A stretch of DNA of 64,000 nucleotides from Labia minor (taxonomy: Eukaryota; Arthropoda; Insecta; Dermaptera; Spongiphoridae), in contig OY720344.1 of NCBI GenBank assembly GCA_963082975.1, positions 6,931,580 through 6,995,579 of the forward strand, in the 5' to 3' direction. A model generated the notes under the pieces. It did not search any database. It had not been told where the DNA came from and saw nothing but the letters and a program-made list of their open reading frames with translations. This document shows positions 21,840 to 33,083 of the stretch, one piece after another (position 1 is the first letter of the stretch; each line of letters starts with the position of its first letter). The translations under genes and the position numbers were made by a program.

Positions 21840-21995
21840 TATTTATATAATTTATTTACATACATATATATATATATATATATAATATGTATGTGTATGT
21901 TTATTTACATATATATATATATATAAGACAACCGCATATGAAAGTTTAGTTAATTAATTACCACTAATAGATAAATAATTCAGTGGATTTTTCAA
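21840..21995. repeat. Direct repeat of the interior of 19683-20283
   Basis: The segment atatataatatgtatgtgta, then agacaaccg fused to 'gcatatgaaagtttagttaa' and 'aattcagtggatttttca', matches 19850-20155 with the ~175 bases between 'agacaaccg' and 'gcatatgaaag' removed. The Helitron-type ORF is therefore bracketed by two related segments in direct orientation. Confidence 0.75.
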
Positions 21996-22269
21996 TTGAT
22001 TCGTGTATTATTAGCAGGAGCAAGCGTGTATGCAAAATTTCAAGTTGATTGAATGACGGGAAGTTGTTGAAATATCGATTATAAAATGCCGCGGACAAAC
22101 TACCGGACAGTGTGAGTTAAGTAAAGTGTATTAAAAATGAAAACGAAGAGCCTATGGGTGAAATTTCAACGGAGCGAGTATTTGGATATGAAAAAGCTTT
22201 TCCTCACACACTACCAGAAACGCATGTCTAGTCACTAAGAAAAAAATCCATATATATACAAATCGAGCT

Positions 22270-22500
22270 ATAAACATTGCTACTCAATGCTGCATATTCG
22301 CCAGATTTAGCTCCTTGCGACTATTTCCTGTTTATTAACTTAAAGAAAATGCTGAGCTTTAAAAAATTTGTGCCAAATGAAGAGGACCTCTCTGAAACAA
22401 ACGTCTATTTTGTGGGTTTTAAATAAAACTATTATTTGGAAGATGGACTAAAAAATGTATCAAGCTAAAAGGAGACTAGGTTGAAGAAATGAATTGCTTA
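22270..22500 (+). pseudogene. Mariner transposase C-terminal fragment (second lineage)
   Basis: Reads AYSPDLAPCDYFLFINLKK (third-aspartate motif), then a KKFVPNEEDLSETNVYF-type segment, a stop, and NYYLEDGLKN. It differs from the 17.0 and 23.2 kb mariners (DYFLF rather than DFFLF, and different residues beyond) and so represents another mariner lineage. No clear inverted repeats remain. Confidence 0.65.
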
Positions 22501-23430
22501 TTTCCCGAAATATTTTATTCATAAAATCACTGGACTTATCAAACTATCGTCATATATATATAGTATTACATCTGTAATCTTTGTAAGAATTGATCTTTCA
22601 TTCTTAAATTATTATTAACTACTAAGAAAGTAATGCATTTTTATTATATATAGTAATTTCTTTAATTTATTGTTTTATAGGTTTTTGTTTTCAAAATTAA
22701 CTAAATTTAAATTTTGTGAAGAGGATTTTAATCACTAATTATGATTCAGGCCTAAGTTTTAACTTTTTAACTGCAACACTACTACGCATACAGAGATACT
22801 ATTATTTTCAGAATGTATATATTATATTTCGTACATTTTGTGCAACCTTATTACATATTTTATATTATAATTATTATAACGTTTTTCTCTACTTCACTTC
22901 ATTTCTCTATGTCTGTCTGTCTGTTCGCTCTTAACCAACTCAATGTTTATCCGTCAGATGGCGTGAATGAAATCAATTTTTTAGCAACTTTAAATTGAGA
23001 TAGACTTTTGAAAATTTTTATAGATTTTTTATTATTATTATTATATATTATATATATGTAAATTATAAATATATATAATTTTATTAAAACATGTTTACGT
23101 TGAAGAACATCAAAGGCGCTGGATTTTGCTCTTTATATATTTTTTTTTGTTTAATTTATCATAGATTGCTCACATTGGATCTAAGTATATACATATAAAC
23201 GATAATAATAATTTTTATATATATACGAGGTGTGTACGAAAAGTAAGGTGACTTTTCAAATTTCGCGGGCAACGTACTTTCGATTATCGATTTTTTGTTT
23301 TGTTATCTTGGTACACTCTTCCCGAACATCTGTACTAAGTTTCAAGTGTATAGCATTTTTTGTTTGGTTGTGAGAGGCGTAAAGGTTATAAGTGTTTTGC
23401 GTGATCATCGATTTTTTGCTATCGAAAAAT

Positions 23431-24765
23431 ATGGATCAAAGGATTAGCATCAAATTGTGTGTAAAAAATAAAATAATGTGCTCCGAAACACTTGAAATGT
23501 TGACAGTGGCATACGATGAAACTGTTCTGAGTAAAATAAGTTGACCTGTGGCCAGGTCCGAACCGACCGACTGTTTGAAATAAATTAATTTCCAGCTACA
23601 GAAACAATTTCAAATAATTTTAATATATCTATTAATGTAATAAAAAACAGATATGGATACATAAATAATAAATAAAACATTTTTAATTTTATTTTATTTA
23701 TAATATATATGCAAGACCAGGCTGTGATGTCATGAATGCCTGGATGACGTCATATAATTTTAAATCAAGAAAAAACTAATAAATATGATTTTCCCGAGGA
23801 TAAAACCAATACAAAGTGTATGATTCGTGGTAATATATAAAAAAATCTTCTTTGGTGTGAAAATAACCCTTTCCTTCCTATCGTCGATCGCTAATACTAC
23901 CACTTCCGGTTTCCGGATTTGCACCAAAAGTTGATCAATTCATCCCACTGATGCATTAAGTAAATATACCAAATTTCATCAAAATCGGTTGAGCCGTTCA
24001 GGCTGTACACATCTATACGGACGGACAGACGGACGGACAGACGGACAGACGGACAGACGGACAGACGGACAGACGGACGGACAGACATCATGCTAAAAAT
24101 ACTTTTTTCTGTTTAGAAAATGCATGATTCGTGGAGATATGTAAAAATCTCCACATGTGAAATTTGGTGTGAAAACAATACCTCCCTTACTATCGTCGGT
24201 CGGTAAAAATGTTTACAAGTGGTGAGCCAAGACCGAAAAAAGTTCGATAAAATGTCAAAGTTTTGCTCACTGTTTTCTTCGATTACCATGGCGTGGTGCA
24301 TCAGGAGTTCTTACTATATTGTCGTACGGTCAATAAACAGTATTATCTTGAAGTTATGCGCCGTTTGTGAGAAGCAATACGAAGAAAACGTCCAGAATTG
24401 TGAAACAACAATTCATGGCTTTGCATCACGATAATCCCCCTGCTCACTCATCTTTGCTTGTGAGAGATTATTTGGCCAAAAACAAAACCACAATCATGCC
24501 TCAGCCACCATATTCACCGGATTTGGCCCCATGTGACTTTTTCTTGTTCCCAAAACTAAAGAGACCTATGAAAGGACGAAGATTTGCAACGATTGAGGAG
24601 ATAAAGACTGCATTGCTGGAAGAGCTCAAGGTTATACCGAAATGTGCTTATGAGAAATGCTTTGAGTATTGGAAAAACCGTTGGCATAAGTGTATTGTAT
24701 CTGAGAGGGATTACTTTGAAGAAGAAAACATAAATATTGATAAATATATAAATATTTTTTCTTAA
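23431..24765 (+). pseudogene. Mariner transposase split by R1, broken
   Basis: The N-terminus (MDQRISIKLCVKNKI, then ETVLSK) is readable at 23431-23535. Coding resumes at 24209 with VYKW, followed by several frameshifts. From 24367 the frame gives KQQFMALHHDNPPAHSSLL and PPYSPDLAPCDFFLFPKLK and runs to a stop near 24763. The first catalytic aspartate region is missing or scrambled. The C-terminal 130 residues are uninterrupted, yet the whole is not functional. Confidence 0.8.
23537..24203 (+). repeat. R1 repeat inserted in mariner, with TAAAA on both sides
   Basis: A full-length R1 (TAAGTTGACCTGTGGCC to CGTCGGTCGG) lies between the mariner sequences gag-TAAAA and TAAAA-atgtttac. The TAAAA at 23532-23536 and 24204-24208 fits a target duplication. 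The purine array of GGAC/AGAC units is expanded here (24019-24086). Confidence 0.85.
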
Positions 24766-25269
24766 AAATACAAAGTCGCCTTACTTTTTGAACACACCTC
24801 GTATATACTTCATATCATATGCACATGCAATTGTCCGAAACAACTACATGTTAGTTAATTAATTAATTAATTAATTTATTTATTTATTGTACAAAAAAGA
24901 TAAAAATTTAATTTACAAACAACAAACAAATCAAATAAAAGTAAATCCATTTTCTTTTTAAATAAAATTTTCCTTATGGATGAGATGACTAATAACCTAA
25001 TATCCCACCTGGTTTCCATTTCTGCTGCTTAACAAACCATCTTGTAAACATCATGAAACAAACTGCACGTGTATTTCACTAAATATAGCACATAAAAACT
25101 ATTCATATAAGTATGATCTCGTATTAGTATTAATGAATATAAAAAAAAGAAAGAAAACTGCACGTGTCTGTTAACTCAACTTACATTCTCCATGATCTAC
25201 CAACTCACTCCACCCATTCATCCAGCATGTCTTCTCACTCCCACCACCTCCACCCTCCCTCCCACCCCA

Positions 25270-25420
25270 TATCTATTTGTCAGTTGGCATTTGCACACAT
25301 GGTCATTGTGCCATCGTCGTTGTTCAGTTGTTTGTCGGCAGTTGTTCTTAGTGCACAGATAAAAATCAAAAAAAAGTTGGAGTGCCTGAAAAATATTGGA
25401 TATTGGCTTTTCTATCTTTA
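25270..25420 (+). promoter_or_regulatory. MCC: Candidate alternative MCC promoter and leader
   Basis: A locally GC-rich stretch in an otherwise AT-rich intron. It contains two initiator-like TCAGTT motifs (25281 and 25324) and runs to the ATG at 25421. An in-frame TAG at 25349 separates the leader from the coding frame. No TATA box is obvious at a fixed distance. Confidence 0.35.
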
Positions 25421-25527
25421 ATGGCTGAAAAAAGAAAAACCAAATCGTGGGAATCGCGCGCATTACGTCGAAGGGTGCAACGACGAACCCTTCGACGATT
25501 TCTTCACAATTCCACACCATCCAACAG
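25421..25527 (+). CDS. MCC: Candidate alternative first exon of MCC
   Basis: ATG at 25421 opens a very basic frame (MAEKRKTKSWESRALRRRV, then RRTLRRFLHNSTPSN). The possible donor AACAG|GTCGAT leaves two bases, AG, exactly the phase and bases left by exon 1 (GATAG|GTGAGC). It would therefore join exon 2 with the same serine and continue EDLLAVCRELK. Its coding length, 107 bases, equals that of exon 1. The product would have an arginine-rich head instead of the calcium-binding loop D27-D38. The donor is weak (GTCGAT), which lowers confidence. An unrelated short ORF is the alternative. Confidence 0.4.
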
Positions 25528-25734
25528 GTCGATAACACATGTCTATAAAACACAAAGTTTATCTAATATATTCATAATTTCATCTTAATTATTTGATAAT
25601 TTATTTAAAAACAAATATATAAATAAGTAACTATTTAAAATTTACTTGTTTAATTTTTGTTTATTTATTTATTTATTTAATTTTTTTGTTTATAATCATG
25701 TCTCTATTTTTATATATAATTACATGCTATATTT

Positions 25735-26125
25735 GATTTATTAAATTTACTTTAATTTAATTTTTGAAATTTTATTTGATATAGAAAAATTAAAAAAATT
25801 AATTAATGTTTTTAATTAATTAAAATATATATTTTCCCGATTGAATAAATTAACCAATAAAAAAAGTTTTAATGACTTAAAAAAAATCTAAATCTAATCT
25901 AAACATTTTTTTTTTAAAACTTTCTCAAAAACATTTTAAGGATGAATTTCGTCTCACAGTTGAATATTGATTTGACCATAAGAGGGCTTCACTATTTTAT
26001 TTTATTTTTTTTTTGGTTCGGTTTGGATATTGGAAAATTATTTCATTAATTATTGTTTTAATTTTTCTATATCAAATAAAATTTCAAAAATTAAATTAAA
26101 GTAAATATAATAAATCAAATTTGGG
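25735..26125. repeat. Inverted repeat, ~60-bp arms
   Basis: The arm at 25735-25795 (ttaaatttactttaatttaa ... gatatagaaaaatt) recurs inverted at 26065-26122. Between the arms is 'gatttgaccataagagggct' and TTTGGTTCGGTTTGGATAT, a block repeated directly at 26514-26575. Confidence 0.65.
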
Positions 26126-26344
26126 GGAGAAGTAATTTTATTTTAAAAAAAAAAACATTTTTTGAAACTCTACCAAACTAAATTATTTTGTGAATTGATT
26201 TTGAGTTTCTTAACAAATATATATTTAGTATTGAAAATTTTAAATATTATAGTAGCAGTAGTGTAATAGCTAGTAGATAGTAGATAATATGTTTTCTTAT
26301 ATTAAGACCTTATTTGATCATAAAAAATAATTTCTTTTTGTTGG

Positions 26345-26868
26345 TAATTGTCCATTTTAGCATATGTATCATGAATTTGAATAAAACTTTACCAGTAGTT
26401 TTCTTTTTTAATTCCAAAGAAACTTTCTTAAGTCGTTTCTAGTTTACAGGGTGAAAATTATTAAGATTTGCATATATATATATATATATATAGCTATCAT
26501 ATTTATGTTTTGCTGATTTGACCACAAGAGAGCTTTACTATTTTATTTTATTTTTTTCGGTTCGGTTTGGATATATTATTATATTTATATTATTTAATTA
26601 ATAAATTTTTTAATTTTTCTATATCTAAATTAAACTGAAAAAACCAAAAATTAGTGAATAAGTGAATAATTAGTGAATTAGTCTATAAAACATAACTTAA
26701 TCGCTTTACATTTCCAGCTAATCTGTCAAACTTAAAAAATACTTATTTATCTCGTAAACTAGAAGCGACCAAGAAATATTGCATAAGGAAAGTTTCTTTT
26801 GAATCAAAAAAGGAATCCACTGGTAAAGTTTTATCCAAATCCATGATACATATGCTAAACTGAATAAT
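26345..26868. mobile_element. Element with ~100-bp inverted arms
   Basis: The arm at 26345-26447 (agcatatgtatcatgaattt, ataaaactttaccagtagtt, ctttcttaagtcgtttctag) returns inverted at 26754-26868. The interior carries the same TTCGGTTCGGTTTGGATAT block as 25970-26032. It is non-coding and probably a non-autonomous DNA element of a two-member local family. Confidence 0.65.
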
Positions 26869-27162
26869 TACCCTCCTTTTTTTAAAGAAAAAAAAATACC
26901 CTACTCATATAATAAAGAATTTATTTATATATTTATTTATTTTATTATTTATTTATTAATTTATTTACCTTGTTATTTATTATAGTTTGAATTTTGAATA
27001 GAAGATGTACTTTTCTAAATAAGCATATCTAGTAATATTGTATTGATTACAAATTATAAGAGAAGTTTGTTGTCCATAATATGTCTGTTGTTCTTCTCTA
27101 ATTCTTAGTCATTGTCCTTTCTTGAAATGTATATATCTACATATAATATAATATAGTATTGA

Positions 27163-27226
27163 AAGATTGCCCTGAGAATGGCCTTGTCCGTTTCCGAGGG
27201 CTTCGCTCTCGTTAGTCTTTCAAATA
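27163..27226. repeat. Small inverted-repeat element
   Basis: ATTGAAAGATTGCCC and an inverted CGTTAGTCTTTCAAAT bracket a GC-richer centre with GAGGGCTTCGCTCTCG. It may be a miniature element or a relic of a hairpin-ended one. No class can be assigned. Confidence 0.4.
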
Positions 27227-27562
27227 TTACGTATACGCTCTCTCACCCTTTAATCTATTAAATTTAGACAATAAACATATCATGTTTTTTTTTGTTCAAT
27301 CAATTTGACCTTAAAAGATTCATTTACCTCACTTGCTATTTTAATAAAAAGAATTAAGAAATTTAATTTTAAATTAGACTACATCTAGTTAATAAATATC
27401 ATTTATATAAATTAGTATTCTACGATATTCTATTGATATTATATCATATATTCACTACTTAAAAAAAGATAAAAAATTGGATGCAAAGTTTCATTATCAT
27501 TAACCTGCTTCATAATCCTGAAAAAATATATGGAATAAAACAATAGTATATATTTCTAATGA

Positions 27563-27989
27563 GGCGCCACAGGGTGGGAGGTAGATAGCTTGCTCACATT
27601 CTCGAGGTCCGGGGTAGATGATCATGATGATGAGTAAAAAAATATTATTAATGTCAACTATTTTGATACATTTTTATTATTATTTATCAAGGGCTTGTTT
27701 ATGATAATTATTAACTATTTTATTGAAATAGGCGCCACAGGGTAGGAGATAGCGTAACTAGCTCATATTCAAGTCCTTGGCTCGGCAAGAGAATTTCTCT
27801 AGCTGGGATCTATGGGACGGAGTCAACCCATCCTTCGGGATCAAAATTGATAAAAGTAGCGCCTTCGATCAAGAAAATCAAGGTAAAGGTTGATAGGACC
27901 CGTTCTACTGATCATAGGACACCTCATTAATATAACCGATTTGAAAGGCGTTGTCTTTAGGACAAACAAAAGTCGGCAGTTTTTTTTTT
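27563..27989 (+). mobile_element. SINE head, LINE 3' tail and second SINE in tandem
   Basis: A SINE head (GGCGCCACAGGGTGGGAGG) at 27563 is followed at ~27612 by a LINE 3' tail (tagatgatcatgatgatgag ... 'tgtcaactattttgatacat'). A complete SINE follows at 27731-27989. The LINE tail plus SINE arrangement is repeated at 57110-57496. Confidence 0.7.
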
Positions 27990-28437
27990 ATATATTTCTA
28001 ATCCCTCCCCCTCCCCAATTTGTTGGTATCACAGAATAAATAAAGACGCTAGGAATGAAATAAGGGGATGTTTATAGTGGGCGAAACCCACACTATTGGT
28101 CGTGTGGCAGGCCTTCATTAAGATTTCTCACTTTCAACGAAACACACATAACACATATGTCAATGGGCAAACCATGTTTTGAATTAGATCAATGCTTCAT
28201 TTTTGTTTAAATTACATTTTACAAATTTAATGCAGGAAAAATCAAACAAATACAAACAACAATATAAATATTTTCAAATAAATTTAATAAATATATTTTA
28301 AATATATTTATGCATATTTAATGATCTAATTAGAATCGTTTGTTTTTTAAATTCTATTATATTATATATGAAAAAAACGAGTAGGAAAAGGGAAAAAGAA
28401 AAATACCATTATGTAAGTATAGTAAATATTTTATATA

Positions 28438-28739
28438 CAGTGGCGTAACTAGGGGGGCAGGGGGGACATATCTCCCCGGGCGCCAAATTTAGGGGGCGCA
28501 AAATTAGGGAAGCCAATTTGGAACAAAAGAAAAATTAATATTTAACGTTAAACTGTATTTTATTTAAGTCAATAAATATTATTTATACGCTTATTAAATT
28601 AATATAAACCTGTTTCGTTATTCGTCATTAATATTCTTTAAAAAAAATTAAATTAAATATATATATATATATATATAAGAAAGGGGGGCGCTAATTTCTC
28701 ACTTGCCCCCAGGCGCAAGAACCTCACAGTACGCCACTG
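28438..28739. mobile_element. hAT MITE with perfect 8-bp target duplication
   Basis: Ends CAGTGGCGTAACTAGG and CAGTACGCCACTG are flanked by TTTATATA on both sides (28430-28437 and 28740-28747). The inner ends are G-rich on one side and C-rich on the other. The body is AT-rich and non-coding. Confidence 0.9.
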
Positions 28740-29184
28740 TTTATATATAAGTAGAATATATTTTCAAATGGGGTGACTCTGTTATTATTTTAATTAAAAT
28801 AAAAAAAAAATTCTTATATGTAAAGATTAAATAGAATTTATGAATATAATGTTGGCCAATTCTTTCATTTTAACTCATTCATTAAAGAGCATCCAATTCA
28901 TCGAGTTATTATCACCCCACTTAAATGATAAGTTTATATAATTGGTAGAGAGGCGAGAAAGAGGAGGTGGTAATATTAACTGACTCTGTAATACACTTTA
29001 ATGGATACTAAACTACTCGTACATTATTACATATTATATTACAATATACGATTATCTTTTGATTTCATTCTAAAAGAAATGAAATAGATAATTCTTTAAC
29101 TTTTCAAATAAATAATTCAAGTAAAACCTCATTTATTATTCTTAATATTATTATTATTATTCTTTATTTCTAATCCTATAATTT

Positions 29185-29581
29185 ATTCGTGTTTAGAATC
29201 AGAAATAAATGAAAATGATACATAATTTATAAATTTCTATTTTGTATTTAAGAAAGTAGGATTTTCGCTAATATCTTAATGAAAAATGTCATTTTTTCTA
29301 TGAAATCAAGGAAAATAATTGAGATATCGATGAAATATTAATTTATTCGTGTTTAAAATCAGAAATAAATAAGAATGATATATAATTCATAAATTTAACA
29401 TTTCTATTTAAAAAAGTAGCATTTTCGCTAATATCTTAATGAAAATTGTCGTTATTTCTATGAAATTCACGAAAATAATTGAGATATCGATTAAATTTGT
29501 TTTGTTTTGTGTTTAGAATAAGAAATAAATGAAAATTATATATAATTCTTAAATTTATCTTTTCTATTTAAAAATGTAGCA
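29185..29581 (-). repeat. Left array of ~160-bp tandem repeats (inverted partner of 35872-36296)
   Basis: Three units start near 29185, 29345 and 29508, each with (t)cgtgtttagaatcagaaat and carrying 'cattttcgctaatatcttaa' and 'gaaaataattgagatatcga'. The reverse complement of this array is clearly related to the plus-strand array at 35872-36296. The two arrays form composite terminal inverted repeats. Confidence 0.85.
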
Positions 29582-29928
29582 TTATTATATTAGTATTAGT
29601 TTTTCAGGCGTACACCATAGTTTTACATACTTTTGTAAGTACCTTTTTCCTATTAGTTTTTTTAAATGCAAAATTAAGGTTCAAATAAAAATAACTATAT
29701 TTTTCATTTCTGAAATTTTATTTTGTGAAATTAAAAAAAATATAAATGTATGTTTAATTGTGAAAAATATAATGAAACAATAAAGAAAAATGCCAATACA
29801 AGATTAAATTATAAACATAGAAATAATAAATATAAAATATATAATAAACAAATACTTAACTAATTACAAATATATGAATTTTATTGCTATTGATAAACTT
29901 GCTGTGTTAAATTTTCAGCAATTTTTTC

Positions 29929-30443
29929 TTAATTTGGTTCCCAAAACGTCAATTGACATCGTATGTCCGCTGATACTTTTAATTTATTTCTTTTTTTTGT
30001 TTTTGTATCACAATATTTTGCAAAGCCTCTTTGACATAAATAAGTAGTGACAAACTGCAAAAGTCTTAGAATGGCCTTTTTAGCAACATTTGGAAAAAGT
30101 TCTTGCAGTGTAATCCAAATTGTCGAAACAGGTACACAAGAAAATTTCTCTTTATATGTGTAGTCGTAGCAAATTTCAATAAGTTTTTCTTCTTCTTTTG
30201 AAGATAAACCCGAATAGTTTTTATTTTTTAAAAACGGATCTGCTAACCACATATCATTTTCAATGTTTTTGTTTTTTGGAAAATACTCTATGAAAGAGCT
30301 TGACAAATTTGAAAGATGTTCTAAAATCTCCTTTTTTAAATTAAAATTTATTGAAGTATTGTTTTCCAACAAGTAAGAATCAAACGAATTAAAACAATCA
30401 AATTCATGTCTCATAACTCTTTCTATCCATATACTAATTTTTA
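29929..30443 (-). pseudogene. hAT-family transposase C-terminus (ZBED/SCAND3-like)
   Basis: The minus-strand frame reads ISIWIERVMRHEFDCFNSF, then LKKEILEHLSNLSSSF, and a hAT dimerisation region with LFPNVAKKAILRLLQFVTTYLC and TKKRNKLKVSADIRCQL, before a stop at 29929. The Y-L-C/G-F and K-x-R-N-(K/R)-L-x-(V)-x-x-D-(L/I)-R motifs are typical of domesticated and transposon hAT proteins. Upstream coding is cut by the BEL/Pao insertion at 30449. Beyond it, the frame contains a stop, so the gene was probably already broken. The upstream residues of the reported ORF belong to the inserted LTR. Confidence 0.7.
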
Positions 30444-30448
30444 CTTGA

Positions 30449-31571
30449 TGAAAAAGCCTAGAAAGGAGATAGAACACCGAAACAATTCGGGTCTATCCTG
30501 TCACGGTCGCCAGATGAAAAAGCCTAGAAAGGATACGTATGAAGAAATTATCAAGATGATAATTTCTGGGTGGGGGAAAGACCGTGGAAAGGAAAATAAA
30601 AGAAAAATGTTAAAATTAAAAGGTCGCCAGCCGTATTTTGTCAGAATAGGCAAACTGAAAAATGAATAGAAAAATCATAAAGGAAAAAGGATGTGAAACC
30701 TAATGGACAAGGCAAAAGGACTTCTCAACTACACGAATTAACTAGGTACCGATGTAAAGAGTCTTAATTTAAATTCTTGGCCTCTGAAAGAAAAACTAAT
30801 GAATTAAAGCAAAGAAACGAAATGAATGGGATATCAAAGTATAAAATTTTAATATGAATAGAATAACAAACTAAAAAAAATATTTGTATATAAACAGAGA
30901 TAATTATAAAAAACAAATGGGTTTATATTGGACTTGAAAACAAATAAAAAATGAATGGAGCAGCAACAATGTGGATTTACCAACAAAAAAAAAACATTCA
31001 ACATGAGAAAACGGAATGAAAAAATATACTTATGAGTTGCAGTCCGAAACAGTAATATAATATGAAAGGGCTAAAATATTATCCCTTAAACTCAACCAGG
31101 AAGAAGCTTCACACAGTGTTGAGGATTCGAAGAACAGCCTTTTACCGCGTAGATGCTGGCTTCTGCAAGGCGTTGGTAAAAATAGTTATATATTATGAGA
31201 GGGATAAATAACTAATCCCTCAACTCGACCAGGAACATGCTTCACACAGTGTCGAGGATTCCAAGCACGGACTTTTTCAGGTAAGATGTTACCTGATGGG
31301 AAACTTCTGCTGGAATGAAGTAGCCAATATGGCGAATTAGTTTACCAGCCATAGTTGGTGAGTCAAATTAGCAATGCAACATTGCAAATTTGAAAGTCCA
31401 ATAAAAACCCAGGAAAAATATAGAAAACAATTAAAATTAATATCAAATCCAAATACAATATTTTACAATAATAAAATTCGATAATTAATATAAATGCTAA
31501 AATAGCGCAAAATACAAAATTGTCTATTTAATAATTTAAAATATATGCACTAGAGGCGCTGTGCGCCAACA
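30449..31571 (-). repeat. 3' LTR of the BEL/Pao element
   Basis: Shares 1107 bases (30465-31571) with 34576-35682, with no difference I could find by eye. On the element's strand it starts TGTTGGCG and ends CTTTTTCA, next to the target duplication. Its last ~16 bases differ from the 5' LTR. Confidence 0.9.
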
Positions 31572-33083
31572 GTACTCCCCACCTTTGATTGTTTATACAA
31601 TCAAACCGAAAAAATACATAATTAATTTATTTGGCCACGACATTGTTTTGGGTCAAATTCCTTTTCTGATATTTTGTCCACATAACTATACATTAACAAT
31701 ATATATATAATATAATTTTTGATATTAAAAATTATGAAAGAAGGGGGTGGCAATTCCAACTCCCCCCGGTTTGATTACAAGGTAATCAAACGATGATTAC
31801 CATTTTGTGATAACAAAATACACTATTATGTAATATATTCCTAGTTTCTATTAAGAAACAACATTAACAAAGTAATAGTTATAAAAGGAGACAAAATTAA
31901 TCATATGCAAAAGCATTATACTTAATCTTAGATTCACAATGGAAATTCTTATTAAAATTATTAAAAGTTATTATTAACCAATTACAAAAATATAATATAA
32001 AATTGTTATAGCAAAATAAAGGTTGATATTACTAGATAATTAGAAATACTTAATACAATTTATTGGTATTGCAAAATATATCCGCAATACAATGTTTGGA
32101 AGTTATATAAATATAGATATAATTAATAGCTCATACTATGGAAAGTTTCAACAAACATCATCAAAAAGAGATTATTGATCAACTATAGAAATTTCAATTA
32201 GCACCGTTATATTAAAATAAAGGTTAAGATGCTAGACCATAATTAACACTGAATGTTTGATACAACAAATTTTGTCTGCAATATATTTTGAATTTATATA
32301 AATAACGAAATATTAATTTAAAATTGATTAGAGCACCTAAAACAGTTTCAAATATAACATCTGTTAAAATTCTCATTTGAATTTATTGAAAATTAACAGA
32401 CTCAATTTAATTTAATCATTAATGTGTAACATCTTACCATCAGTCCATCAGATTATTCCAATTAGATAAAATTGTAAAAAACTTAATTCAAAATAAACAA
32501 AACAATTTTTTAAAATAGTTAATTGTTTTAACATTGAATAGTTATTTGAATTTCTAAAAAGCTCAGAAAATTGATTTAATTGAATTAAAAGCTCATATGG
32601 AAAGGTTTTGCATATATCATTTTACTTTTATGAAATTTAGAAAATTTAAAATTGATCAAAACACAATACAATTTTGAGTATTACAAAATGCATTACAAAA
32701 ACTGATAATAATTATTCCAAGGAGTGAATTTAAAGTAATAGCTTAAAATATAAATAATAATTTCTAAAAACTTATAGTAAATATAAAATAAACATATCTA
32801 AATTAATTTTATTGGATAATCCAAACTTTAATATATATAATTAATTGTTATATCAATAATCAAAATTTGAATAAATTAATTTGAAACAATTAATGGCCCA
32901 AAGATATTACAAAAAATATTGTATAATAATTTTCAACCAATCCCATCTGTTACATTATTAAAGAAATACGCCTAAATATCTTATTGTTTACATGGAAACT
33001 TAAATTTAATTTATTATCCTAAAATATAAAAATGAATAGGGTCAACATTTCCCATCGAATGTCTTGAGATGGAAAAATATATC
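31572..33083 (-). other. Internal region of the BEL/Pao element, non-coding
   Basis: AT-rich DNA between the end of the gag-type frame and the 3' LTR. I see no reverse transcriptase (YVDD) or integrase motif in any frame, so pol has been lost. It starts, on the minus sense, after HLARA and ends with the polypurine tract. Confidence 0.6.

Larger units (their letters stand above)
23226..24801 (+). mobile_element. Mariner element interrupted by an R1 insertion
   Basis: The left end CGAGGTGTGTACGAAAAGTA and inverted right end ACTTTTTGAACACACCTCG are each flanked by TA. Without the insertion the element is ~0.9 kb. Transposase coding resumes after the insertion. Confidence 0.85.
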
